64,000 nucleotides of DNA, taken from positions 1 through 64,000 of the forward strand of contig JALLLT010000045.1 in NCBI GenBank assembly GCA_025266875.1, given 5' to 3'. The stretch's first letter is position 1. Every line of letters begins with the position of its first letter. Below are positions 1-10,717 of this stretch, one piece after another. The DNA is from Fennellomyces sp. T-0311 (Eukaryota > Mucoromycota > Mucoromycetes > Mucorales > Lichtheimiaceae). A program made the translations under genes and the position numbers. Below the pieces are notes generated by a model. That model did no database searches, was not told where the DNA came from, and was given only the letters and a program-made list of their open reading frames with translations.

Positions 1-2972
1 CAACAATTCAAATTGCGTTTGAAGATCGCGTTGATATCTATTGCGTTAGCGGTCTAGAAAGTCTTCCTGAAAGCCTTTGCAAAGTTGTCAGCAGCAGGCT
101 CATCTTGAAACTTGGCCGAAACGTTGGTGGTGACATAGCAAAAATTGGGCGAGATTTCGGTTTAAGATACCAGGACGAAAATGGACGCAGACTGAAAACG
201 CAGGAGCTCGGCGGTCGCGAGATAGGAACCCTTTGCAAAAACTTGGATCTAATTGGCGACGCCCGTATGAGTCTAGCTGCGATATGTGCAGCTGTCTTGC
301 ATCATTCTTTGCCAAAAGGTGACGTCCGGTGTAGTGCTTGGGATGCCGCAGAGTTAACCCAAGAACAAATTAATTACGCTGCCTTGGATGCCTACGCTGC
401 TCTTCAAATCTACAATGAAGCAAAAAAACGAGGAAACCGTATCCTTAGCATAACTGAAGGTTCAATTTTATCGAGGGCTTAACAATCGATACATAGCAAC
501 TAACTCTCTGGTACTGTACTCTTACATACATAGGATTGAGTGTTGCATTTCGGCCAGGTGCCATTGATCAAATTGCAGCATATGGTGAAATTGCAGTGCA
601 AACTAAAACGCTTGGCAGTATCGAAGTTCAGAAACATCAGGCAGTGGTTACAGTAAAGCAAATACTGGTACCCCCAGCATTACTAAGTGCTCATGGAAAG
701 AGTTTGGCGGAAATGGGACAAGTACCATTCAATGCAATTATAAGTTTATCCGATCTGCGAACAAGCCAATCTGCAACTCTTGAAGAATCGAGCGAATCTG
801 AAGCTTCCACCTCCTCATTCGAAAACGGCAATGCTGATTTTCAAAGCACCGACATTGAATTTTCCGTTGACGGTAAGTACTCATTGATGCCGGCTAAATA
901 TGTGAAGCACATATTTATATAAATATAGTCGATCCAAACGATGATGATGATGATTCTACAGGAGAAAGCTATGACGATTCCTCCGACCACGATGAAGATC
1001 ACAATACATTGAATGATGAAGCCGCGAATATGAATTCTATAGAAGGTGCTGAAATTGACGAAGACAGCCAAGCATACGGGGCTGCACAATTAGCGAGTCT
1101 ACCAAATCCAGCAAACGGATCAAATGACAGTGATCAGAACCTTATTCGCTCAAGAGTTCTAAAGGATGCGTTTCACCTCATGGATCAGATCAAAGTTCCA
1201 AGGAGACATGGCCTTGCTAACGACTTCTCCAGAAAGTTTCGCGATGCATTGTTTGTGGTTGACGAAAGCGATAAAAAGAATGTCGAGAATGTATTAAGGC
1301 GTCAAGGAACTTCCTGGAACAAAAAGCTTCTGAAAAACCCTGGTTGGATACTTCGTCGTGTAAAGAGTATGTCATGTTTCATAGGTACCGAGCAATTGAC
1401 GAAACAGCTAACCATTTAACTTCGGTTAGGAGTAATTCCTCCGCCAAAGCCGCTATATAAAGAGGTGCTGGCCCTGTTTCAGAAGTACGGCCCTTTGAAG
1501 TGCGCAAAATCCGGCAGACCACTTTTCGATCGAGAAGCGTGGCGTCAGTCCGAAAACGTGCTGAAAACAATCTATGACGGCCATGTATCAGATCCGCCTG
1601 GAATTTCATTCTACTTTAAGATGGGAAGAGATCGAAATGGATTGGCGTTGTACCGCTGTAGTAGAGGAACCAACTCACTTGAAGGCGGAATCCATCAAAA
1701 CATTATTCGCAAGTTTATCTCCTTTGGTGCAAGTCCTGAGCTCGCTGATGCAGTAATGGCTGATTATCGCCTGCGCCATAACATCGATGTACGTTAATAT
1801 TGATTAGCAAAGAAGTATGTATAGAAGTGACTCTTACACATCAACGACCTCTGTAGGTTGGTACACTTAACCGCTACGGACGTATTCACAAAGGTCACTA
1901 TAGTCCTTGGATAACACAGCATATTAATGACTTGCGAGCTGCTCTTGAACTACCCCTATCACTTGTAGGAGCTGGAGTGTATCGATTTGGATCAGTTCTA
2001 CGATCGTCGGGCGAGAAATTTGGTATTTCTCCTTTGCCTTCACAGTTGATGGCTCTATTGAGCATTCAGCCAGCGCCAACAAGTGATGACTCTCAATTGA
2101 AGCTAGCAGAAACCGGCAAGAGAAAAAATAGAAGGGCGCCAGCCACATCACTTGAAATTTCGACGCTCGTCATCGTCACTGGTTCAACTTTGTAAAAAAC
2201 TGGAGCGCAATACGAGTTTATTGCAAAGCGCCAAAACTCAAAACACGCCATATTGCCTGTGCACACCGAGGAGGAGCACGCGCTATTCAGCAAACTACTT
2301 GCTGAGTGCTTCCCAAACCACGAAAAATCGTCAATAGACTTCACCAAATTTGCAAAGATCTGGTCACTATATGCGGATGGTAATGGAGTCTTTTACAAAA
2401 CGCCAGAACATTTACGTAGTCGATACAGTACATGGAAGCAGCACGACATTGTAAAAAAGACGTACATGCAGCATAAGGATATAATCGTCGATATGAGTAA
2501 GCAGTTGCAGTCTCCAAACCGTAAAAGAAACATACCGGATGCCCAAGCACCTGCTGCTTTAAAAATACCTCGTGAAACACCTCTTGTTCGCTCTATTGTT
2601 AGCCAACCCAGTGCATCCTCATCCGCCGCATTATCTACTGTTTCTCAAGTATCGTTCTCTCCTCCTACTATCTTACCCAAACCAGCTATCCTGACATCGA
2701 CCGAACATCGCTCTGCGCCTGCATCATCACATAGCGCAGCTTATATACACAACACAGTTATGTCGCCAGTTATACTTAACTCATCATCACTACGCCAGAT
2801 TACAGCCACGCCATCAAGCTCCGGCACATTCATGCCAACAATTCCTCGTTCCGAAAGCCTCTTTGCAGGATTACCCAAACGTGGCAAAGTATGCATATGT
2901 AAAGTTCCCCGTTGCCCAGGCGTAAATAACCGTCAAAGATGCCAAAACAAACATTTATGGAATAGAAGTTAA
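1..2972 (+). CDS. DEDDy 3'-5' exonuclease-domain fusion protein (5' partial, probably frame-damaged)
   Basis: Enters the window already in frame. Exons inferred at 3-438, 534-872, 929-1357, 1430-1788, 1857-about 2195 and about 2197-2972; junctions up to 1857 keep frame. The first 150 residues carry the back half of a WRN/RNase D-like exonuclease: a GRNVGGDIAKIG block, then the YAALDAY motif III that holds the Tyr and last Asp of DEDDy enzymes. An acidic linker follows, then a conserved-looking block with RGTNSLEGG, HQNIIRKF and YRLRHN, continued after an intron by VGTLNRYGRIHKGHYSPW. The last exon has a Myb-like stretch (about 2253-2470), a Ser/Thr/Pro-rich linker and a Cys-rich tail (CICKVPRCPG). 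I recall similar exonuclease fusions as expanded families in fungi; function unknown. In-frame TAA at 2194-2196 and a second open frame at 2156-2200 imply two small frameshifts, so this copy may be a pseudogene. Confidence 0.6.
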
Positions 2973-3178
2973 CTCACGTATACATATATTAACTCACATA
3001 TACATATATAAACAGATTTTGACTTATATAAGTCACTGGATTGAGCAATCGCTCCCCTCAGCTTCGCTTCGGGGAGCGATAAAAAAATTAATTCCCTCGG
3101 CCCCAGTAGTATTACCCGGGCCGAAAAGTCGCCATCAAAAAAGTCGCCATCAAAAAAAGTCGCCACCACAAGGCAGGC
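2973..3178. repeat. Hairpin- and tandem-repeat-rich spacer left of the transposon
   Basis: Holds a repeated TTAACTCAC(G/A)TATACATATAT unit just after the exonuclease stop, a strong hairpin (TCGCTCCCC and its complement GGGGAGCGA, about 3049-3079), a CGGCCC/GGGCCG inverted pair around 3098-3123, and three GTCGCCA units separated by A-runs at about 3128-3165. A similar AAAAAAACGTCGCCAC plus GTAGTAATACC block lies right of the Harbinger element (about 6261-6311). No gene is seen. Confidence 0.5.
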
Positions 3179-3181
3179 AAT

Positions 3182-3209
3182 AGAGGGTTTTAGGACTTTG
3201 CAAAATTGA
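3182..3209. repeat. Harbinger left terminal inverted repeat
   Basis: The 28-bp left end, AGAGGGTTTTAGGACTTTGC and on, pairs with the reverse complement of 6203-6230 with one mismatch. It is preceded by AAT at 3179-3181. Confidence 0.9.
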
Positions 3210-3394
3210 ATTTTAATGTGTTACCTGCCATTTACGGTGTGTTATCTGGATTTGAAAGAGGCAGGCTCTGATGCTACAAATAAAGAAAGAACAGTTGCAC
3301 AGAAGAGGCTTATCTACTAAAAGCACAATAGCAGTTGTCATATTGTAGTTGACTTTTTTCACCTCTTTCTCTTCCATTTTTTATATATTCAACC

Positions 3395-4779
3395 ATGTCC
3401 ACCTATGCTGAGATTCTTGACCAGAACCTTGTCAATCTTGAAACTCTGTTGGCGCGCAGTATTTATAGACACTTCGCTGCGAGAGAACCAAGAAAGGCAT
3501 TCAACTTAGACAGCATTACGGACGAAAAGTGTCTCAAAAAGTTTCGCTTTACAAAGGCACAGGTACGTAAAAACAGAAATCTTGAGCTAGTTCTCAAGTT
3601 GTTAACTTCCTTCAAATATTAACTTCTGAGTGGATCAACAGATCAGAAAAATCATTGAAGTAATGGAGCTACCGCCATCTCTCATTTTCAATGAAGATAG
3701 CATCCATTCTCGTTTTCGAGTCCCAACAGAAGAAGCAATGGCAATTTGTCTGCGTCGACTAGCATATCCGCAACGTTACTGTGACATGGACGACCTGTTT
3801 GATCGGTCAGAGACTGCCCTTTGCATCATCTTCAACGGCGTTATCGATTACCTCTACGACAAGTACGCTGGATTGTTGGAATTTGCCGAGAGCCAATTCA
3901 CACCGCAGAAGCTTTCTCGATTCGCGAATGCTATCCACGGCAAAGGTATAATAATATATACATAAAGAGAAGTGGCTATTATAGAACATGAATAACCGAT
4001 GCTCATATTTTGAAGGAGCACCAATTCAGAATTGCATTGGCTTTCTTGACGGTACGGTTAGAGGCATCTGTAAGCCAATTGAGGATCAGGAGTTATTGTT
4101 CAATGGGCACAAAGTAAGCATGCAACTGACATCCATATTTATACAGCATAAGGTTGCTAACAACGGAATACGTATGTAATTTATTTTACAGCATAAGCAC
4201 GCGCTAAAATTTCAAGCTCTTACCACGCCTGATGGTATAACAGCATGTCTTTATGGCCCAGTTTGTGGTGCTCACCATGATGGGTATCTTCTAACTGAAT
4301 CTCGTCTGCTTGAGCGCTTCGAGAGCTTATTGAATTTTGATAATGGATCGCGATACATAGTGTATGGTGATCTTGCATACCGTCAACACCCAAACTTGGG
4401 TTCGCCTCACCGTGTTCCTCGAGGTATTTAATTTTATAAATGTATAATAAGCATATTATGGTTCAATACTTAAACGAGCACCGTAGATGATCGTACTAGC
4501 CCTGAATCCATTCGGAACCAACAGATGTCAAAGATCAGAATCTCGGTTGAATGGGAATTCGGAAGAACACTCAATCTTTTTGGATTTGTTGACTATTCAA
4601 AGAACCAAAAGATATTGTTGAGCCCAGTTGGGATGTACTATCCTATTGCCGTCTTGTTCAAGAACATAAACGTATGCTTGGGAGGAGGGCAATCAGCAAA
4701 ATACTTCTGTATCCAACCTCCCACTCTAGAAGAGTATCTTAGTGGAGCAAATCAAGCATTCCGTCAACGTAATAATTAA
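3395..4779 (+). CDS. PIF/Harbinger DDE transposase
   Basis: Exons 3395-3562, 3642-3945, 4016-4113, 4192-4423 and 4487-4779; every junction keeps frame. The protein is a DDE_Tnp_4-type nuclease that would cut and join transposon ends in the nucleus. The first catalytic Asp sits in NCIGFLDGTVRG (exon 3), the second in VYGDLAYR (exon 4) and the Glu in RISVEWEFG (exon 5). The N-terminal exons hold a helical, basic region expected to contact DNA. Start chosen at ATG 3395 because it follows a TATATA-containing leader. It converges on the Myb-like partner gene inside the same terminal repeats. No stops or frame breaks were found. Confidence 0.9.
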
Positions 4780-4831
4780 TTCTAATACGAATAGTTATTT
4801 CAACATATTTATGATTTTATTTTTACATATA

Positions 4832-5956
4832 CTATTGTTGTTGTGGAGGGTACAAGGCGTTGAAAAGGTATTGGATTGCCTCATCTTGCCTTTCCACAAT
4901 GCTGTCTAGGCGTGCAACTGCAGCTTCCAGGCTGTCAACCTTGTCTTGCATTGCCTTTGCGTTCTCAACGTGTTGGCGGTGTGTTTTGCGCAGTTCGGCA
5001 AGCTCCTTGATTTCTTCTGCAAGGGCACCATCAGCCATATTTCTTGGACTGCCCTTCTTTTTTTTAAGAGCAGAAGAGTTAGCATTGCTGCTGCTGCTAC
5101 CCTCTTCATAGTCTTGCCGACGACGAATAAGTGAGGCGGCTATCATCTCCTTCTCTGCCTGATGTTTGCGCTCCTGTTTTTTCTCCTTTACTGCCTTCTC
5201 ATAATCCACCTTCGCCTTCTGATCGTTCACCTATGCAATTGTATTATTTCTTCTTGCTTGTAAAATATCATAGATGCACTCGTTATTGATGCTATACATA
5301 CCATTTGAATGAGACTTATAACCTTCTCTTCGAAAGGCGAAGGCTGAATACCGCCAAGTCCAGAGGACCTAGCCAAGCGTTTGAGATGAGGCGTGTTGTT
5401 ATTCTTCAAAGCATTGAACCGGCGTTTGCAATATACATCGGTAATTTCCTTCTCAGTGATGAGTCCATTCTTTATGTACTTCACTGCATCCTTGTTGACT
5501 CTTTCGGCCACTTCAAGCCATGCTGGTCCTACGTCCCTGTACTTTTGTACAAAAGGCTGGACGTCAAGCACATGGTTTAAGATCAAATCGTCGAGTGCTT
5601 CGGACGCAGTTATATTCGTCTTAGCCTCATCATTTTTGGTCGCCTTCTTCTTGTTCTGCTTCTTGCCCTTAGTTACTTTCGCATATGCTTGGGCAACCGG
5701 GGTCACACTCTCTTCGTCAAATCCGGTATCGTCTTCAACAGGCACAAATTCTTGTATATGGGCAGTAGCCTATACGTATAATACAAAATAATTTGTGAAT
5801 AACAAGTTGCGTTTACTTTGCATAAATTTGACATACTTCAGACGTGATCTCGCTGTTGCGCGTTTGACGTGCAGCTGCTTCTGCGGTGGCATCTTTAGCA
5901 CGCTGCATGTGAACGTATTGTTCAGTTTCGTCAATAATTTCGAAGTTGTGATTCAT
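4832..5956 (-). CDS. Harbinger-encoded Myb/SANT-like DNA-binding protein
   Basis: Exons on the minus strand: 5956-5837, 5769-5302 and 5230-4832, giving 328 residues with all junctions in phase 0. The middle exon holds a Myb/SANT-type trihelix around GPAWLEVAERVNKD and VYCKRRFNALK, preceded by a Lys-rich, nuclear-signal-like stretch (KKQNKKKATK). The last exon is a long charged coiled coil ending QQQ. In PIF/Harbinger elements such a second protein binds the transposase and brings it to the ends in the nucleus; that role is inferred from the family and from sharing the element. Start set at ATG 5956 because it gives whole-codon splicing; an upstream ATG at 6028 in the same frame is possible. 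Confidence 0.85.
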
Positions 5957-6202
5957 TTTCCGCGGGGATAAAGAAGTAAAAGATGCAAGTGAAGGAAGGG
6001 CTGGACCATCTTTTTTTTTGTAGTGCAAGAAAAGAGCTGAGCTGTCAGGTAGTTTGTCAAGATAACAAGGGGCATTCTCATTGGACCGGTTAAATAACCC
6101 GTCATCCTTTTTCAGAACCTCGATTTTTCAAAATGTTTTGCAAAATCGCACAGCGACACCCCACTCAAGTTACACCAGTTTCCAATTGAAGTTTGTAAAA
6201 TC

Positions 6203-6230
6203 TCAATTTTGCAAAGTCCTAAAACTCTCT
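6203..6230. repeat. Harbinger right terminal inverted repeat
   Basis: Inverted copy of 3182-3209 with one mismatch, followed by AAT at 6231-6233. Confidence 0.9.
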
Positions 6231-6403
6231 AATATCATTGGCTCTGAAAAAAACGGGTTTAAAAAAACGTCGCCACGATAAGGAAAAAAACGTCACCACT
6301 GTAGTAATACCGTTTTTTTTTAATGGCAGCTGCAGCTTCAGAAAGCTCGATCGGGGTTGCATCAGTTGCACCAAATGTGACTGGTCCCCACCATTGAAGT
6401 ACG

Positions 6404-6419
6404 ACGCGTCAAAACGCGT
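6404..6419 (+). promoter_or_regulatory. Paired MluI cell-cycle boxes (MCB) upstream of DNMT1
   Basis: Two ACGCGT hexamers (6404-6409 and 6414-6419) separated by 4 nt lie 35 bp before the DNMT1 start codon. In fungi ACGCGT is the binding site of MBF, which drives G1/S genes. A replication-coupled maintenance methylase is a plausible target. The transposon end at 6230 leaves only about 220 bp of promoter. Confidence 0.6.
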
Positions 6420-6453
6420 AAGGTGCGGTTTTTTTTGGTTCCTAGCTTTTGGC

Positions 6454-9400
6454 ATGGCGACGTCGGTGAAACTCACATATGAAGCTAATACAGGTGTGAA
6501 GCTGCTCCGTAAAAAGTTTACGTCTATTCCGCAAGGTTTGTTTTTCTTTTTTAGCAAGTTGTAAAGGGATGGACTGGTTTTGTTTATCCTGTTCCTTAGA
6601 AACTATTAAACAAGTACTACGCGAATGCGATAATGATATCGAGATGGCGCAAGATCATTTGAGAAAACAGCACGCGTTGAAGCGTACGCGTAAACGAAGT
6701 ACCTGTAAGGCGTTGTTTTTTTTTCATATGACAACGATAATCTAACGATCGGCGTTATAGCGACCTCAGGCGATGAGGAAGCGCAAGTTCCGACATTAAA
6801 GAGACCAAAACAATCTGGTAAGACTAAGCGTGGATTTACTAGTTGCAATTCTAATCTTTTCCAAAAAAGAACCGCGCATGATATCGACTCCTTCGGATTC
6901 TTTCTTACCACCAACAGACCTGATCGTCGAAACGGAATCACTCGAGGTTATTGGAGAAGTGGACGACGAAGGAGACGACGATCAACGACCAATGCGCACA
7001 TTAAACAACTTTTGCTTGTATGACCTTTCCAACGGAAACCGATTCGCCAGTATCGACGAGATTGGAGCCGAGGGCACAGATATTGTTGCATTCGGCGACG
7101 TGGCGGCGATCTTTGTGGAAGATTCAGATGATGAAGACGACGACGAGGAACCGACAGTTTCCGAAACAGCGAACGTGCAACTGTCAGCCATCTTCTTATG
7201 GCAAATCCACCTAAACGACGATGTCCCTGAATTATGGCTGCTCACGTCGTTTGGATGGTACAAGCTGGTCAATCCGACCGAGGACTATAAACCATTGTAC
7301 TTGCCCATCTTTGCACGGACCATTATTGCCAGCGTTGCCGAGGCCGAACTACTGGATAATCCAAAGATCACGTATCCAAAGTTCCTCCAAAAGCTCCAAG
7401 ACACACCGAACCAGCTTGGCCTGGAGATCACGCGGGCCGACGTGGAAGAAAATGCCGACTATGTTTATCAGGAGCTGGAGATATGGGCAATCGAAACTGA
7501 AGCCAATCTTAGCAAGTCGCCGTTGATGAACAAGCTCCGAAACCTCCAAGGATCGGCCGCCGAGTATAGTCCCACCCACGCCAATGTGACAGTGCGCGGT
7601 TCCGGCAAGACAGCAGCAAAACAGGACAAGGAGGTGACCAGTGAACCGTGCGTCACCAGCCACATCGCGGCGGTATCGAAGGATATGTTTGTGCGCAAAT
7701 TGGTGGAGATCAAGAGTGCGGCGGAAGAAGTCGAGGCTGAAACGCAGATCCAGCATGGCAGGGAAAAGGCGATCTACAAAAACAAGACTAAAAGCGTAAA
7801 GTGGAAGGGGAAACCCATCGTTGATGAGGGAGATCGCACATACTACTCCCAAGTCAGCGTGGATGGCGAAACCATCGATGCGGGAGACTGCATCTACCTT
7901 CGCACTGCTAATGGCACCGAGCCATGGTTTGCCCGCGTGGTCTCGCTGTTTGAGCAGGATGGCGATAAGATGTTCCACGCCCGCTTTTTCTCGCACGGCA
8001 AGGAAACTGTGCTTGGAGAACTTGCTGGCGAGCGTGAACTGTTTCTGCTCAACGACTGCGCAGACAACTATCTGGACGCGGTGATGGGTAAATGCAACAT
8101 CCAATACCTGGATGCAAGCGAAAAAGAGCCTACTGCTTTTCAAGGCAAGAACTTTTGGTACTATAGGTATGCTGCACATTGATGCTTCTGATATGTGTGC
8201 GGGATCATTGACCTCGGCGATCACTAGACTGTGGTACGATCCAGAGTTTGCGGTCTTTGAGGACTCAAGACTGCACGAGGATTGTGATTCCGGATGCTCG
8301 GCGTGTATAGCCAAAACAGAAGTCGATGGCCGCGACAAGGTAATACCTGTTGACGGGGGGTTCGCATACCGCAACAAGGTTTACCATCTACATGACTTTG
8401 CGTATTTGCTCACGGGTCCGGACAACGCACCGTACAATATCGGCCAAATTACAGAGATCACCAAAAGCCATGTCAAAGTACACGTGTTGGAACGCAGCGA
8501 CATTGGTTGCTTGGACCACAACAAGATGCTCACGAGTCCGGAAGCCGAGCCGTACAAGGATAATCGATTGCTGCGTTTCACGGACGATATCCTGACCCTC
8601 CGTTTCGGCGATTTGGAAGGAACATGCTGGGTGGAAGCAAAGGACACTGTTCAAGACGTCACGGCGTACAAAAAGGATCCAAACAACTTCTACGTATTGG
8701 AGCTCCAATACGACCAATGCAACAAGTGCATGCAAGCGAGAGAGGAACGCACACGTGACAACCGTGATTTCATGCGGGAAGGAAAGAAGCTCGTTGCGAT
8801 GGATATCTTTGGCGGCTGTGGCGGGCTCACCTGCGGGATGGATATGACCGGCGTGGTGGATACGCAATATGCTATCGAATTCAACAGTAGCGCCGTCATC
8901 AGCTTTGAGCGCAACTTCAAGAACGCAACCGTCTATAACAAATGTGCCAACCTCCTGCTGCGACGCGCCATTGCCCAGCATCATGGCGAACAGGTCGAAG
9001 CAATGGATGATGAATTGGGCCGTCGGCTTAAAGACATGCCCAAACCCGGGGATATTGACTTCATTTACTGCGGTCCGCCATGCCAAGGATTCAGCGGCAT
9101 CAATCGGTTCAAAAAGGCGGATGAAATCAAGAATACGCTGGTGTGCACCGCTCTCAGCTACGTGGATTTCTATAAGCCATCGTACTTCTTGCTGGAGAAT
9201 GTGCGTGGTCTGGTCAGCTATCGATTGGGCGCGGAAAAAATCAAGAGTGGTGTGCTCAAGTATATTCTGCGCTGCCTGACGAGCATGGGATACCAAGTCC
9301 GCTTCGGCATCCATCAGGCCGGCAATCAAGGTGTTGCTCAATCACGCCGTCGCTTGATTGTGTGGGGTGCGCGCATTGGCAAACAATTACCTGACTTTCC

Positions 9401-10304
9401 GGAACCGGCTACCTGCTTCTCGGGTACCACAAGCATCACAATCGATTTGGAAGGCAGCAGTATATGTTACTGTAACCGAACCGGCAACCGTGCTCCTCAG
9501 CCCCCCGTCACCGTGGGCGACACTATTTCGGATTTGCCCGGTTTCGAGTACGAGAATACGCATCAGGTTATTCCTGACAGCGACAAGTATAGAAAGATCC
9601 GAGAGAGCACGGTTGTCAAGCAGTTACCTGCGACAAGCAGTATTGTGGGTCGACAAAAGCAGCCGTACATCAACCCCCCAAAAACCGATTTTCAGACCGA
9701 CATTAGGCACGGAGCCGACGCACTGCATAATCATGTGACCAGATCATTCAATCCTCTTGTCGTCGAACGCATCTACAACATCCCCGTAAAGCCAGGAGCC
9801 GATCATCGGTGTAAGTTTAAGATGAAGCGCGCGCGCACGTGATCGCTGACGGGTATTCATTAGCCCTGCCAGATTCGCTGGAGCCATGGTGTTTGTCGCC
9901 CAAGAACCCCGCATCACAACGCCATGCGATGTGGAAGGGCCTGTTTGGTCGTTTGGATTTCGAAGGACGGTTTCAAACCCAATTGACTGAAATGCAGCCG
10001 ATGGGTAAACAAGGAGTAAGTGTCGTTTCCGTCTCTATATAGCTGCAAAGGCTTATGGAGGTACCTCTCTTAGACTATCCTCCATCCAAACCAACGTCGA
10101 GTCCTGACCGTGCGTGAATCCGCGCGTGTCCAAGGCTTTCCGGATTCGTTCATCTTTGACAGTGCCAATGATAAGGATACGGCACGCGTGAAAGACATGT
10201 ACAAACAGATCGGCAACGCTGTGCCCGTCCCGCTGTCTTATGCGCTGGGCAATGGCCTCAAAGAGGCGCTTGTCAAGGACTGGAAGAAAAGCCACAAAAG
10301 CTAG
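6454..10304 (+). CDS. DNMT1-type DNA (cytosine-5) methyltransferase with N-terminal CUE-like module
   Basis: Exons 6454-6535, 6600-6704, 6761-6817, 6870-8166, 8228-9810, 9864-10015 and 10074-10304; frame holds across all, giving 1,168 residues. Order: CUE-like three-helix segment (about 15-50), basic linker, RFTS (about 120-240, starting FCLYDLSNG), BAH1 (about 400-515), BAH2 (about 560-677) and C5 methylase (about 700-1160). Methylase motifs: [22 protein letters not shown] with catalytic Cys799, [31 protein letters not shown] and [10 protein letters not shown]. No CXXC zinc finger is seen between RFTS and BAH1. By family it copies 5-methylcytosine to the new strand after replication in the nucleus. 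The CUE-like part could bind ubiquitin; in animals DNMT1 reads ubiquitinated H3 through RFTS. All key residues are present, so it should be active. Confidence 0.95.
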
Positions 10305-10428
10305 TTTGTGCGCGTAATGCTTCACCTGGTCGGCGAGAGGACCAACATTCCCTGTAAAAGTTCTGCATTTCACCTTCTGTACTCATCTAACCCCCCCCCC
10401 CCGGCATCCTTAATATACGCTTCGATGG

Positions 10429-10717
10429 CTACTGACCACCATTAAAACTGTACGGAACAAAGCCATATTCATTGCCACTGCCACTGGCGTCAATCCACTT
10501 TCGGTCTATCTTTGCGATGCCGCATCCATCGAACACACACAAGCGGCTCCAGTGCGCAGATAGCTGTGCCGTGACGGGAGCTGCGGATGATCGAACTCTA
10601 TCCGAGTACCAGGCTATCGTTGTCCTTTTTTGTGAACCGTGCCTGAGCTCTGCCTTCAACGCCTCAACACCATTACGTCGAACGAGGCGGACGGACCCAA
10701 TGGATAATTGAGACGGC
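10429..10717 (-). CDS. Unassigned open exon on the minus strand
   Basis: A minus-strand frame opens after an acceptor-like GGGATAG (about 10718-10724) and stays open to a stop at 10429. Codon choice looks coding, and the C-terminal part (KWIDASGSGNEYGFVPYSF) resembles the second half of an SH3 fold, but I do not recognise the family. No clear upstream exon or start codon was found before the coatomer promoter. It may be the last exon of a small gene convergent with DNMT1, or a relic. The rest of 10305-10952 shows only a C12 run at about 10391 and the coatomer leader. Confidence 0.3.

Larger units (their letters stand above)
3182..6230. mobile_element. Complete PIF/Harbinger DNA transposon (3,049 bp)
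   Basis: Terminal inverted repeats of 28 bp (3182-3209 and 6203-6230) begin AGAGGGTTTTAGG on the left and AGAGAGTTTTAGG on the right and match at 27 of 28 positions. Both ends are flanked by the 3-bp direct repeat AAT (3179-3181 and 6231-6233), the size expected for PIF/Harbinger although the usual target is TWA. It carries the two genes typical of the superfamily, convergent and 52 bp apart: a DDE transposase (3395-4779, +) and a Myb/SANT-like protein (4832-5956, -). A CGATTTT/AAAATCG hairpin (6121-6148) lies near the right end. Both genes splice into open frames and all three catalytic acids are present, so the element may be recent or active. Confidence 0.92.

Noticed and set aside
7349..8377. 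342-codon open frame on the minus strand inside DNMT1
   Set aside because: It is antisense to conserved RFTS/BAH coding sequence and has no protein signature; a shadow of codon bias in the real gene.
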